Source: Anaerosomatales bacterium (GTDB lineage Bacteria > Actinomycetota > Coriobacteriia > Anaerosomatales > Anaerosomataceae). From it: a DNA stretch of 64,000 nucleotides. Shown here in pieces: positions 42,912 to 50,629 of this stretch. Each line of letters opens with the position of its first letter. Position 1 is the stretch's first letter. Made by a program: the position numbers and the translations under genes. The notes under the pieces were generated by a model. That model searched no databases, was not told the origin of the DNA, and worked only from the letters and a program-made list of their open reading frames with translations. The stretch lies in NCBI GenBank assembly GCA_030019445.1, contig JASEEU010000006.1, positions 94,722-158,721 of the forward strand, in the 5' to 3' direction.

Positions 42912-43346
42912 GTGAGCCGCAGGAGCGCCAGCAACGACCGCTACCAGCGCAAAGACAAGAAGGCGGGGTCCACGCGCCGCAGCGCGAGCTCAGCCAAGCC
43001 CAAGCGTGCCGCGGGCAGCGCCACATCCTCGGCATCCAGGCCCGCCAAGAAGCAGCCCGAGAAGAAGAAGAGCCGCTTCTTCCAGCCGCTGCCGACGACG
43101 CCCGAGATCAAGAAGTGGCGCCGCGTCTGGTTCGTGATGATCGTCATCGCGCTCGCCGGATTCGCGGTCGCGATGTGGGCCGACCAGACCGGCCAGGCCC
43201 CCGCGCTGCGCTACATCCCGCTCGCGGTGGAGGTCGGCGGCGTGTCCGCGGCGATCGCCATCGACATCTTCGTGATCCGCAAGCTGCGCAAGCAGGCGCT
43301 CAAAGACGAGATGGCCGGCACGTCCGGCAAGAAGAAGCACTCGTGA
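42912..43346 (+). CDS. Small membrane protein with basic N-terminus
   Basis: 144 residues. The first 65 residues are very basic and low complexity (KPKRAAGSATSSASRPAKKQ), followed by two helices (VWFVMIVIALAGFAVAMWA and YIPLAVEVGGVSAAIAIDIF) and a lysine-rich end (SGKKKHS). GTG 42912 sits five bases after the purC stop. The N-terminus could bind nucleic acid or lipids. Unknown function, but conserved placement in the purine run suggests co-expression. Confidence 0.65.
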   Translation: MSRRSASNDRYQRKDKKAGSTRRSASSAKPKRAAGSATSSASRPAKKQPEKKKSRFFQPLPTTPEIKKWRRVWFVMIVIALAGFAVAMWADQTGQAPALRYIPLAVEVGGVSAAIAIDIFVIRKLRKQALKDEMAGTSGKKKHS

Positions 43347-43636
43347 GCCTCAGGGAGGTACCAGCGCACGTCCGGGCGAACCTGTACCTCGGGTGGTTCG
43401 GCATGGCGCTCGCGGCCGCGGGCATCGTCACGTTCATCGCGAGCTTCGGCGCCGTCGGCAGCGCGTCCGCGGCGGCGGTGGACGTGCACACCGACGTCCC
43501 GTGGGTCGCCTACGCGGGCATCGCGGCCTGGGTCGTCGGCCTCGGCATCGCGTGGTTCAGCCGCCGGCGGCTGCGCGCGGCGTTGCGTGCGCGCATGCGC
43601 GAGGTGGCCGAGAAGAACGGGCAAGCGGACGAGTGA
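43343..43636 (+). CDS. Small two-helix membrane protein
   Basis: 97 residues, GTG at 43343 overlapping the preceding stop (GTGA). Helix 1: LGWFGMALAAAGIVTFIASF; helix 2: WVAYAGIAAWVVGLGIAWFS, followed by a basic RRRLRAALRARMRE tail. No family recognised. Translationally coupled to the gene before and 36 bases before purS. Confidence 0.65.
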   Translation: MSLREVPAHVRANLYLGWFGMALAAAGIVTFIASFGAVGSASAAAVDVHTDVPWVAYAGIAAWVVGLGIAWFSRRRLRAALRARMREVAEKNGQADE

Positions 43637-43672
43637 CCGCGCATCGTCGCGGCGAGTGAAAGGATGCGGGGG

Positions 43673-43915
43673 ATGGCGCGCTTCGAGATCTACGTCACGT
43701 ACAAGAAGGGCATCTTCGACCCGCCCGGGGCGACCGCCGAGCGCGCGCTCGCCAACCTCGGCTACGAAGAGGTCTCATCGGTGCGTATCGGCAAGTTCAT
43801 CCAGATCGAGGTGGCGGACGGGACGCCGGAGGAGCGCGTGCGCGAGATGTGCGACCGGCTGCTCGCGAACCCCGTCATCGAGCAGTACCGCATCGAGCGG
43901 ACCGGGGAGGCGTAG
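43673..43915 (+). CDS. purS: Phosphoribosylformylglycinamidine synthase subunit PurS
   Basis: 80 residues. FEIYVTYKKGIFDPPGATAE and ALANLGYEEVSSVRIGKFIQ are the PurS pattern; the family is about 80-90 residues. PurS bridges PurQ (glutaminase) and PurL (synthase) in the three-subunit FGAM synthase. I chose ATG 43673 because AAAGG is about nine bases away; an ATG nine bases earlier adds three residues. Three bases separate it from purQ. Confidence 0.93.
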   Translation: MARFEIYVTYKKGIFDPPGATAERALANLGYEEVSSVRIGKFIQIEVADGTPEERVREMCDRLLANPVIEQYRIERTGEA

Positions 43916-43918
43916 CGC

Positions 43919-44614
43919 ATGCGCTTCGGCGTCGTCGTATTCCCCGGCAGCAACTGCGAGCAGGACGTCGTCCACGCCCTGCGCTACCTCGGCCAGGAGG
44001 CCGACTACGTCTGGCACGGGGACACCGATCTCTCGGCCTATGACGCCATCATCCTGCCCGGCGGCTTCAGCTACGGTGACTACATCCGCTGCGGGGCGGT
44101 GGCCCGGTTCTCGCCCGTGATGGCCGAGGTCGTGCGTTTCGCGGAGTCCGGCCGTCCCGTCGCCGGCATCTGCAATGGCTTCCAGATCCTCGCCGAGGCG
44201 CACTTGCTGCCCGGCGCGCTCCTGCGCAACGAGGGCCTGAAGTTCATCTGCAAGACGGTGCCGCTCCGCGTCGAGGAGAGCGTGTGCCAGTGGATGGACC
44301 ACGAGCCCGGTACCGTCGTCCGGGTCCCGGTCAACCACAACGAGGGCAACTTCATCTGCGACGCTGAGACGCTCGGCCGGCTCAACGCCAACGGCCAGGT
44401 CGTCGTGCGCTACTGCGAGCCGGACGGGAGCCTGCTGCCCGGATCGGCGCCTAACGGTGCGCTCGACAACATCGCGGGCATCTGCAACGAGCGCGGCAAC
44501 GTGTTCGGCCTCATGCCGCACCCGGAGCGGGTGACCGACCCCGCCACCGGCGGGACGGACGGCGGAGCGTTCTTCACCGGCATCGTGAAGCGACTCGAGG
44601 AGGTCGGCGGCTGA
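43919..44614 (+). CDS. purQ: Phosphoribosylformylglycinamidine synthase subunit PurQ (glutaminase)
   Basis: 231 residues, class I glutamine amidotransferase. FPGSNCEQDVVHALRYLGQE is the N-terminal PurQ motif; the nucleophile is in RPVAGICNGFQILAEAHLLP, and the catalytic His-Glu pair is in FGLMPHPERV. It supplies ammonia to PurL. ATG 43919 is just after the purS stop; the stop overlaps the next start by one base. Confidence 0.96.
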   Translation: MRFGVVVFPGSNCEQDVVHALRYLGQEADYVWHGDTDLSAYDAIILPGGFSYGDYIRCGAVARFSPVMAEVVRFAESGRPVAGICNGFQILAEAHLLPGALLRNEGLKFICKTVPLRVEESVCQWMDHEPGTVVRVPVNHNEGNFICDAETLGRLNANGQVVVRYCEPDGSLLPGSAPNGALDNIAGICNERGNVFGLMPHPERVTDPATGGTDGGAFFTGIVKRLEEVGG

Positions 44615-45057
44615 TGCACATCCTGGACTTCTCTGGCCCGCTCGTCATCTTCATCCAGGCGGTGGCCCTCGCGCTCGTCGCGGGCGCGCTGTTCATCATC
44701 GTCCACGCTCTCGGCCGCAAGCGCGACCGCTGGCGGCATCCGTGGATGCGCTGGATCTGGGTGGCCCTTGCCGCTGCCTACGTGCTCGTGCTCGCGATCG
44801 CCGTGATCTGGCGCCCGGACTGGGCGATCACCGGCGTCGGCATCGGCTTCGTCGTGATGCTCGTCGTAGAGGTCACCTACCTGCTGCGCGTGGTCTTCCC
44901 GCCCTCGCGCGGCAAACCGTGCCCGCCCGAGGCGCCGCCGACGACGTCGGAGCTCTCGCCGATGTCCGCCGAGAAGGACGAGGCTGTTCTCGGCACGCCG
45001 TTCGCGCCCGATGCGACCCGGCCTGACGACCGATCGTCCGACACCACGGAGGAGTGA
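44614..45057 (+). CDS. Membrane protein between purQ and purL
   Basis: 147 residues, start ATG overlapping the purQ stop by one base (TGATG). Three helices (LVIFIQAVALALVAGALFII, WIWVALAAAYVLVLAIAVIW, GVGIGFVVMLVVEVTYLL) and a polar, acidic C-terminal tail of about 55 residues (PPTTSELSPMSAEKDEAVLG). Coupled translation with purQ and four bases before purL. Function unknown. Insertion of an integral membrane gene between subunit genes of one enzyme is unusual. Confidence 0.7.
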   Translation: MHILDFSGPLVIFIQAVALALVAGALFIIVHALGRKRDRWRHPWMRWIWVALAAAYVLVLAIAVIWRPDWAITGVGIGFVVMLVVEVTYLLRVVFPPSRGKPCPPEAPPTTSELSPMSAEKDEAVLGTPFAPDATRPDDRSSDTTEE

Positions 45058-45061
45058 CCTG

Positions 45062-47335
45062 ATGCGGGCAGACCTGACGCCCGAGCTCGCGCCCGAGCTC
45101 GCCGCCGAGCTGGGGCTCAAGCAGTCCGAGTACGAGCACGTGGTCGAGATCCTCGGCCGGACGCCCACCGTGACCGAGCTCTACATGTACTCGCTCATGT
45201 GGAGCGAGCACTGCAGCTACAAGCACTCCAAGAAGGCGCTGCGCACGTTCCCCACCGAGGGAGAGCACGTCCTGCAGGGTCCCGGCGAGAACGCCGGCGT
45301 CATCGGCGTGGGCGACGGTTGGGCCGTGGCGTTCAAGATGGAGTCGCACAACCACCCCTCGGCCATCGAGCCGTACCAGGGCGCGGCCACCGGCGTCGGC
45401 GGCATCATCCGCGACATCTTCACGATGGGCGCGCGCCCCATCGCATCGCTCGACTCGCTGCGCTTCGGCCCGCTCGAGGAGCCGCGGCAGCGCTATCTCT
45501 TCGAGGGCGCGGTCGCCGGGATCGGCGGGTACGGCAACTGCATCGGCGTGCCCACGGTCGGCGGCGAGGTCTACTTCGAGGAGGCGTACGCGGGCAACTG
45601 CCTTATCAACGCGATGTCGATCGGCCTGCTGCGCGAGGAGCGCCTCACGCGTGCGGTCGCAGCCGGACCCGGCAACCTGCTGCTGCTCATCGGCTCCACG
45701 ACCGGTCGCGACGGCATCGGCGGCGCGAGCGTGCTCGCGAGCCAGGAGTTCGACGAGCGTGCCGAGGAGAAGCGCCCGAGCGTGCAGGTGGGGGACCCGT
45801 TCGAGGAGAAGCTGCTCATCGAGGCGTGCCTCGATCTGCTCGACGGGGAGCTGCTCGTGGGGCTCGGCGACCTCGGCGCTGCGGGCCTGACGTCGAGCGC
45901 GAGCGAGATGGCCTCGCGCGGCGGCGTCGGCCTCGATATCGACGTCACCCGGGTCCCGCAGCGCGAAGAGGCCATGAAGCCGTTCGAGATCATGGTGTCC
46001 GAGAGCCAGGAGCGCATGCTCGCGGTCGTCGAGCCGGCCAAGCTCGCCGAGGCGCAGGCGGTCTGCGAGAAGTGGGGCCTGCGCTCCACGGTCATCGGCA
46101 AGGTCACCGACACGGGTCGCTTCGTGGTCCGCGAGGGCGACGAGGTCGTGGCCGACATGCCGGCGGCGACCCTTGCCTCCGACGCGCCGGAATACGACCC
46201 GCCTGCCGAGCGACCCGCGTACCTCGACGAGGTGCAGGCGTTCGATGTCCGCGCCGTGGACTTCGGCTCGCCTGCGTGGGAGCCGCGCTCGCTGCTGCTC
46301 TCGCTCCTTGCGAGCCCCAACATCTGCTCGCGTCGCTGGATCTGGGAGCAGTACGACCACCAGGTGATGCTGAACACGATGGTGCTGCCGGGATCCGATG
46401 CGGCGGTGCTGCGTATCGGCGAGCCGGGTCGCGGCGAGGTGACCACCCGCGGCATCGCGGTCTCGTCCGACTGCAACGGCCGGTACTGCTACCTCGAGCC
46501 GTACCTGGGCGCGCAGATCGCCTTCGCCGAAGCGGCGCGCAACGTCGCGTGCGCCGGCGGGCGCCCGGCCGCCATCACGGACTGCCTGAACTTCGGCAAT
46601 CCCGAGAAGCCCGAGGTCTTCTGGACGTTCAGGGAGGCCGTGCGCGGCCTCGCCGACGCGTGCCGCGTCTTCGGCGTGCCGGTCATCTCGGGCAACGTGT
46701 CGTTCTACAACGAGTCGTTCGGCCAGCCCATCTACCCCACGCCCACGGTCGGCCTCGTCGGCCTCGTGGGCAACATCGACCGGGTGGCGACGGCGTCGTT
46801 CAAGGACGAGGGCGACGTCATCGTGCTCATCGGCGAGACGCGCTTCGACCTCGGCGGGAGCGAGGCGCTCAAGCTGGCCGAGGGCGTCGTCGCCGGCCTG
46901 CCGCCCACCCTGGACCTGCAGCGGGAGCGCGACGTGCACGAGACGGTCATCGAGCTCACCGAGATGGGCCTGCTCAAGTCCGCGCACGACTGCTCCGAGG
47001 GTGGTCTCGCCATCGCGCTGGCCGAGAGCTGCATCACCGGCGGCATCGGCGCCCGCGTGAGGCTCGCCGGAAGCATGCGCCCCGTGGCCGAGCTCTTCTC
47101 GGAGTCGCAATCGCGCATCGTGGTCAGCTGCGCGCCGGAGAACGTCATGATCGTGACCGCGCTGGCCGACCGCCACCGCGTCCCGTTCGCTCTGCTCGGC
47201 ACCGTGGAAGGCGACACCCTCGCGTTCGAGGACCTCTTCGACGTGCCGGTGAGCGAACTTGCCGCGGCCTGGGAGCCCGTGCTCGAACGGCTCGTCGGAG
47301 GGCAGGTCTCCACCGAGGAGATGGCCGAGGGCTGA
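45062..47335 (+). CDS. purL: Phosphoribosylformylglycinamidine synthase subunit PurL
   Basis: 757 residues, the small PurL type that works with PurS and PurQ. Diagnostic regions: MWSEHCSYKHSKKALRTFPT, AFKMESHNHPSAIEPYQGAA for the nucleotide site, GVGGIIRDIFTMGARPIASL, and, in the second half, AITDCLNFGNPEKPEVFWTF and HDCSEGGLAIALAESCITGG. ATG 45062 is four bases after the membrane gene. Completes FGAM synthase together with the two upstream subunits. Confidence 0.97.
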   Translation: MRADLTPELAPELAAELGLKQSEYEHVVEILGRTPTVTELYMYSLMWSEHCSYKHSKKALRTFPTEGEHVLQGPGENAGVIGVGDGWAVAFKMESHNHPSAIEPYQGAATGVGGIIRDIFTMGARPIASLDSLRFGPLEEPRQRYLFEGAVAGIGGYGNCIGVPTVGGEVYFEEAYAGNCLINAMSIGLLREERLTRAVAAGPGNLLLLIGSTTGRDGIGGASVLASQEFDERAEEKRPSVQVGDPFEEKLLIEACLDLLDGELLVGLGDLGAAGLTSSASEMASRGGVGLDIDVTRVPQREEAMKPFEIMVSESQERMLAVVEPAKLAEAQAVCEKWGLRSTVIGKVTDTGRFVVREGDEVVADMPAATLASDAPEYDPPAERPAYLDEVQAFDVRAVDFGSPAWEPRSLLLSLLASPNICSRRWIWEQYDHQVMLNTMVLPGSDAAVLRIGEPGRGEVTTRGIAVSSDCNGRYCYLEPYLGAQIAFAEAARNVACAGGRPAAITDCLNFGNPEKPEVFWTFREAVRGLADACRVFGVPVISGNVSFYNESFGQPIYPTPTVGLVGLVGNIDRVATASFKDEGDVIVLIGETRFDLGGSEALKLAEGVVAGLPPTLDLQRERDVHETVIELTEMGLLKSAHDCSEGGLAIALAESCITGGIGARVRLAGSMRPVAELFSESQSRIVVSCAPENVMIVTALADRHRVPFALLGTVEGDTLAFEDLFDVPVSELAAAWEPVLERLVGGQVSTEEMAEG

Positions 47336-47356
47336 CGCAGGGGGCGGCAGACGGGC

Positions 47357-47362
47357 TACAAT
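47357..47362 (+). promoter_or_regulatory. -10 box suggesting a leaderless transcript for the DUF4126 gene
   Basis: TACAAT ends seven bases before the ATG at 47370 and there is no ribosome-binding site. A start site at the usual distance would place the first transcribed base at the initiation codon. Confidence 0.5.
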
Positions 47363-47369
47363 CCAGAGC

Positions 47370-47915
47370 ATGGAGCTGCTGACCGCACTCGGGCTGTCCG
47401 TCCCGGCGGGGTTGAACGCCTACATCCCGCTGCTCTCCGTCGCCCTCGCGCAGCGCCTCGACTGGCTCGAGCTGCGCGCGCCGTTCGACATCCTGGGCGA
47501 GTGGTGGCTGATCGCCATCATCGCCGTGCTGCTCATCGTCGAGTTGATCGCCGATAAGGTCCCCGCGGTCGACCATGTCAACGACATCATCCAGACCGTC
47601 GTGCGTCCCGCCGCCGGCGGGATCGTTGCGGTCGCGGCCGCGGGCAACGCCGTCGACGTCAGCCCGTGGCTGCTCGTGCTTGCCGGAGTGGTCCTGGCCG
47701 GCGGCGTGCACGCCACCAAGGCCACCGCGCGTCCGGCGGTGAACGCGACGACAGCCGGCGCGGGCGCTCCCGTGGTGAGCACGCTCGAGGATATCGCGGC
47801 TGCCGCGCTCTCCATCATCGCCATCGTCGCGCCCTATCTGGTTGCGGCCGGACTGGTGCTCCTTGCGTTCATGGCGTGGCGCCTGTGGTGGCGCCCCCGT
47901 CGCGAGGAGCGGTGA
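47370..47915 (+). CDS. DUF4126-type membrane protein
   Basis: 181 residues. Helices and loops of the DUF4126 pattern: LGLSVPAGLNAYIPLLSVAL, then ELIADKVPAVDHVNDIIQTV, RPAAGGIVAVAAAGN, GGVHATKATARPAVNATTAG and ISIIAIVAPYL-type last helix. The P-x-x-D-H-x-N-D-I-I-Q-T-x-x-RP stretch is the most conserved part. Function unknown in all organisms. Probably has its own promoter (see the TACAAT box). The short HEAT-type gene follows after four bases. Confidence 0.78.
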   Translation: MELLTALGLSVPAGLNAYIPLLSVALAQRLDWLELRAPFDILGEWWLIAIIAVLLIVELIADKVPAVDHVNDIIQTVVRPAAGGIVAVAAAGNAVDVSPWLLVLAGVVLAGGVHATKATARPAVNATTAGAGAPVVSTLEDIAAAALSIIAIVAPYLVAAGLVLLAFMAWRLWWRPRREER

Positions 47916-47919
47916 GCCG

Positions 47920-48171
47920 GTGGAGCCGAGCGAGATCGAGGCGCTCAGGGCCGACCTGCGCTCAGACGACCCCTCGGCTCGCGCCGCCGCCGCCACACGC
48001 GTGCTGGAGCGCTTCGGCTCGCAGGCCATCGCGGTGCTGCGCGAGGCGGTGGTCTCGGAGAACCCGGAGGTGCGCGCCAAGGCCGCCGAGACGCTCGACA
48101 TGCTCGCCGCGAGCGGAGCGCCGGAGTTCGAGCTCATCGCTGAGAGCGTGCGCGAGATGAGCGGTCGTTAG
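47920..48171 (+). CDS. Short HEAT-repeat-like protein
   Basis: 83 residues from GTG 47920. Two helix pairs with SARAAAATRVLERFGSQAIA and ENPEVRAKAAETLDMLAASG, the spacing of HEAT/armadillo-like repeats (a phycobilisome lyase-like or scaffold unit). Too short to be an enzyme. It is followed by a hairpin at 48211 that probably ends the purine-region transcript. Confidence 0.65.
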   Translation: MEPSEIEALRADLRSDDPSARAAAATRVLERFGSQAIAVLREAVVSENPEVRAKAAETLDMLAASGAPEFELIAESVREMSGR

Positions 48172-48210
48172 CGGCGTGTGAACGGAGTCACAACCTCCGT
48201 GAAGTGAGAT

Positions 48211-48239
48211 GAACGGTCGCTGTACAGGAGCGACCGTTC
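48211..48239 (+). terminator. Hairpin with perfect 10-base arms
   Basis: GAACGGTCGC (48211-48220) and GCGACCGTTC (48230-48239) around nine bases, followed by GTCACATTTGTTT. It fits a terminator of the HEAT-like gene. Its right arm plus tail also shares CGACCGTTCSTCAC with a site before another CWB2 gene (see findings). Confidence 0.6.
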
Positions 48240-48352
48240 GTCACATTTGTTTCAAGATACCGCTCAACCTCTCCGAAGAACCGTACATCGGGGACGAATG
48301 GCGCGAGGAGCGCGCTGGGCCCGACGAACGGTCCCCACGGGAGGGGTTCACC

Positions 48353-50482
48353 ATGAAGCGGAGTATCCGGTCTACGAGCCTGGTGGTGGCGGCCGCGATG
48401 GTGGTCGCGCTGCTGCCGACGCAGGCGCTCGGCATCGCGATCGCCGAGTTCACATTCACCCAGAGCGCATCGGTCACCGCCGACCGGCCCAACGACAGCG
48501 CCGTCGGCGACTTCAACGAGGACGGCATCGCGGATCTCGCGGTGGCGAGCCTCGGTGACTACGGGTACCCGACCGCGCTCATCGTGGCGCTCGGCCAGGG
48601 TGATGCGACGTTCGGCACGCCGCGACTCGTTGAGGTCGGGAGCCCGCAGTGGAGCGTCTCGGCGGCCGACATCGACGGTGACGGCCACGCAGACCTCATC
48701 ACGAGCCTGACCCTCGAGGACCGCGTCGCGGTGGCGCGCGGCAACGGCGACGGCACGTTCCAGCCGGCCGAGTACTATTCGACCGGCGACTCGCCTCGTA
48801 GCCTTGCTGCCCGCGATCTCGAAGGCGACGGCGACATCGATATCGTGGTCGCCACGCCGGGCGTCCAGGGCTTCTCGGTGCTCGAGAACGACGGCACCGG
48901 CGTGTTCGCCGTCCGGCAGTCCCCTATGTTCGCCGCGGGACGGCCGAACGTGATCGCGCTCGGCGAGCTCGACGGTGACGGCGGCGCGGAGATCGTCGTC
49001 AGCGACCTGTGGGCAGGCACCGTGGTAGTGACCGGCTTCGCAGCGGGAGCGGTGGAGCCGCTGGTCTCGTATGCCGCCGGCCCCGAGCCGCGCGGTCTGC
49101 GCGTGGGCGACTTCGATGGCGATGGCGCCAACGATGTGGTCGTGGCCTGCTCGGCCGACAACACCGTCCGGCTCCTGGCCGGCGCCGGTGACGGCACGCT
49201 CGGCGCTCCGACCATCGTGCCGATGAGCCCGGACTCCAGCCCGTGGGACGTCGAGATCGGCGACTTCGACCACGATGAGGACCTCGACCTGCTCGTCGCT
49301 ACCAACGGCCCGGTGAGCTCGCAGCTCGTGGAAGGCGCCGGCGACGGGTCGTTCAGCGGCGCGCACGATATCGGTCCCGCCACGACGACGTTCGCCGTGG
49401 AGGCGAGCGACCTGAACGACGACGGCGGCGCCGACATGGTCTTCACGCTTCCCTTCGACGCGGCGATCTCCGTCACGCTCGGCATCCCGGCCCCCGTGAG
49501 CGATCCGGTCGTGCCCGACCCGGTCACCACCGAGCCGCCGACCGACCTCACCGTCGTGAGCATCGCGGGCGCGAACCGCTACTTCACCGCGGTGCAGGCC
49601 TCCAAGCAGGCGTTCCCTGAGGGCGCCGACGCAGTGGTCATCGCGAGCGGCCAGGGTTGGGCCGATGCGCTGACGGGCGCGGCGTTCGCGGGAGCGGTCT
49701 CCGCCCCCGTGCTGCTGACCGAGCCCGATGCGCTGCCCGAGGCTATCGCCGGCGAGATCGAGCGGCTCGGCGCGAGCGCGGCGTACATCATCGGCGGCGA
49801 AGCGGTCGTCTCGGCGGCGGTGGAGCGCAGGCTCGGCGAGCTCGTGGGCTCCGTCGACCGGCTGGCGGGATCCGACCGGTACCAGACCTCGGTCGTGGTG
49901 GCGCGCGCGGTGGCCGAGTATGCCCCGGTCCCGGTGGAGACCGCGATCATCGCGACCGGCGGCTCGTTCGCCGACGCACTGGCGGCGTCCCCGATGAGCA
50001 CGGCCGGGATCGCCCCGGTGGTCCTGGCGGGCCCGGACGGCCTGGCCGGCAACGTGCTCGGCGCGCTCGATGAGATCGGCATCACGGACATCGTCATCGT
50101 GGGCGGTTCGGCGGCGGTCTCCACGGCCATCCAGGAGAGCCTCGAGGCGGCCTTCGGCGCGGACGTGGTGACCAGGGTCGCCGGGTCCAACCGCTATGCG
50201 ACCTCGGCGGCAATCGCGGCGTACGCGGCGCAGACAGCCGGTCTGGGGTGGGACAGCGTCTCGGTCGCCACTGGCGAGAACTTCCCGGATGCGCTCTCCG
50301 GCGGCGTCGCCCAGGGTCACCTGCGGGCGGTCCTGCTGCTGACGCCGGGCACGTCGCTCGATGGCACGGTCGCCGGAACGCTCGCGGCACGCGGTGCCGA
50401 GGTCACGCACCTCACGTTCCTGGGCGGCGACAGCGCCCTTGCTCCCGCGGTCCGCACGGCGGTGGCCGACGCGCTGCGGTAG
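48353..50482 (+). CDS. CWB2 wall-anchored protein with FG-GAP/VCBS repeats
   Basis: 709 residues. Signal peptide (LVVAAAMVVALLPTQALG), then about 370 residues of FG-GAP/VCBS-type beta-propeller repeats: VGDFNEDGIADLAVA, AADIDGDGHADLITS, ARDLEGDGDIDIVVA, VGDFDGDGANDVVVA, IGDFDHDEDLDLLVA, each with the D-x-D-x-D-x-x-x-D calcium loop. A proline linker (VPDPVTTEPPTDL) leads to three CWB2 repeats (SIAGANRYFTAVQA, RLAGSDRYQTSVVV, RVAGSNRYATSAAI) from residue 400. A calcium-dependent surface ligand-binder is likely. ATG 48353 has GGGAGGGG upstream. Confidence 0.9.
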   Translation: MKRSIRSTSLVVAAAMVVALLPTQALGIAIAEFTFTQSASVTADRPNDSAVGDFNEDGIADLAVASLGDYGYPTALIVALGQGDATFGTPRLVEVGSPQWSVSAADIDGDGHADLITSLTLEDRVAVARGNGDGTFQPAEYYSTGDSPRSLAARDLEGDGDIDIVVATPGVQGFSVLENDGTGVFAVRQSPMFAAGRPNVIALGELDGDGGAEIVVSDLWAGTVVVTGFAAGAVEPLVSYAAGPEPRGLRVGDFDGDGANDVVVACSADNTVRLLAGAGDGTLGAPTIVPMSPDSSPWDVEIGDFDHDEDLDLLVATNGPVSSQLVEGAGDGSFSGAHDIGPATTTFAVEASDLNDDGGADMVFTLPFDAAISVTLGIPAPVSDPVVPDPVTTEPPTDLTVVSIAGANRYFTAVQASKQAFPEGADAVVIASGQGWADALTGAAFAGAVSAPVLLTEPDALPEAIAGEIERLGASAAYIIGGEAVVSAAVERRLGELVGSVDRLAGSDRYQTSVVVARAVAEYAPVPVETAIIATGGSFADALAASPMSTAGIAPVVLAGPDGLAGNVLGALDEIGITDIVIVGGSAAVSTAIQESLEAAFGADVVTRVAGSNRYATSAAIAAYAAQTAGLGWDSVSVATGENFPDALSGGVAQGHLRAVLLLTPGTSLDGTVAGTLAARGAEVTHLTFLGGDSALAPAVRTAVADALR

Positions 50483-50504
50483 CACGGCCCATCACACTCC
50501 CTTG

Positions 50505-50538
50505 CGGGCGGGGCCCTATTCATGGGGGGCCCCGCCCG
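50505..50538 (+). terminator. Hairpin after the FG-GAP CWB2 gene
   Basis: Eleven-base stem, 50505-50515 with 50528-50538, loop of 12 bases, about 20 bases after the stop. No T-run is present. Confidence 0.6.
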
Positions 50539-50629
50539 GGCCGTGTCCGGGGTCCTGAACCGGGGAGCCGCACCTCCCTACGCGTTGGGGTACACTCGGT
50601 GTGAGGAGGGCAAGGGGAGGGTCGCACCG

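Noticed and set aside
44873..47371. Very long open frame antisense to purL
   Set aside because: It is the shadow of a high-GC gene: its protein is low-complexity Arg/His/Asp/Leu, has no motif, and the plus strand encodes a full PurL.
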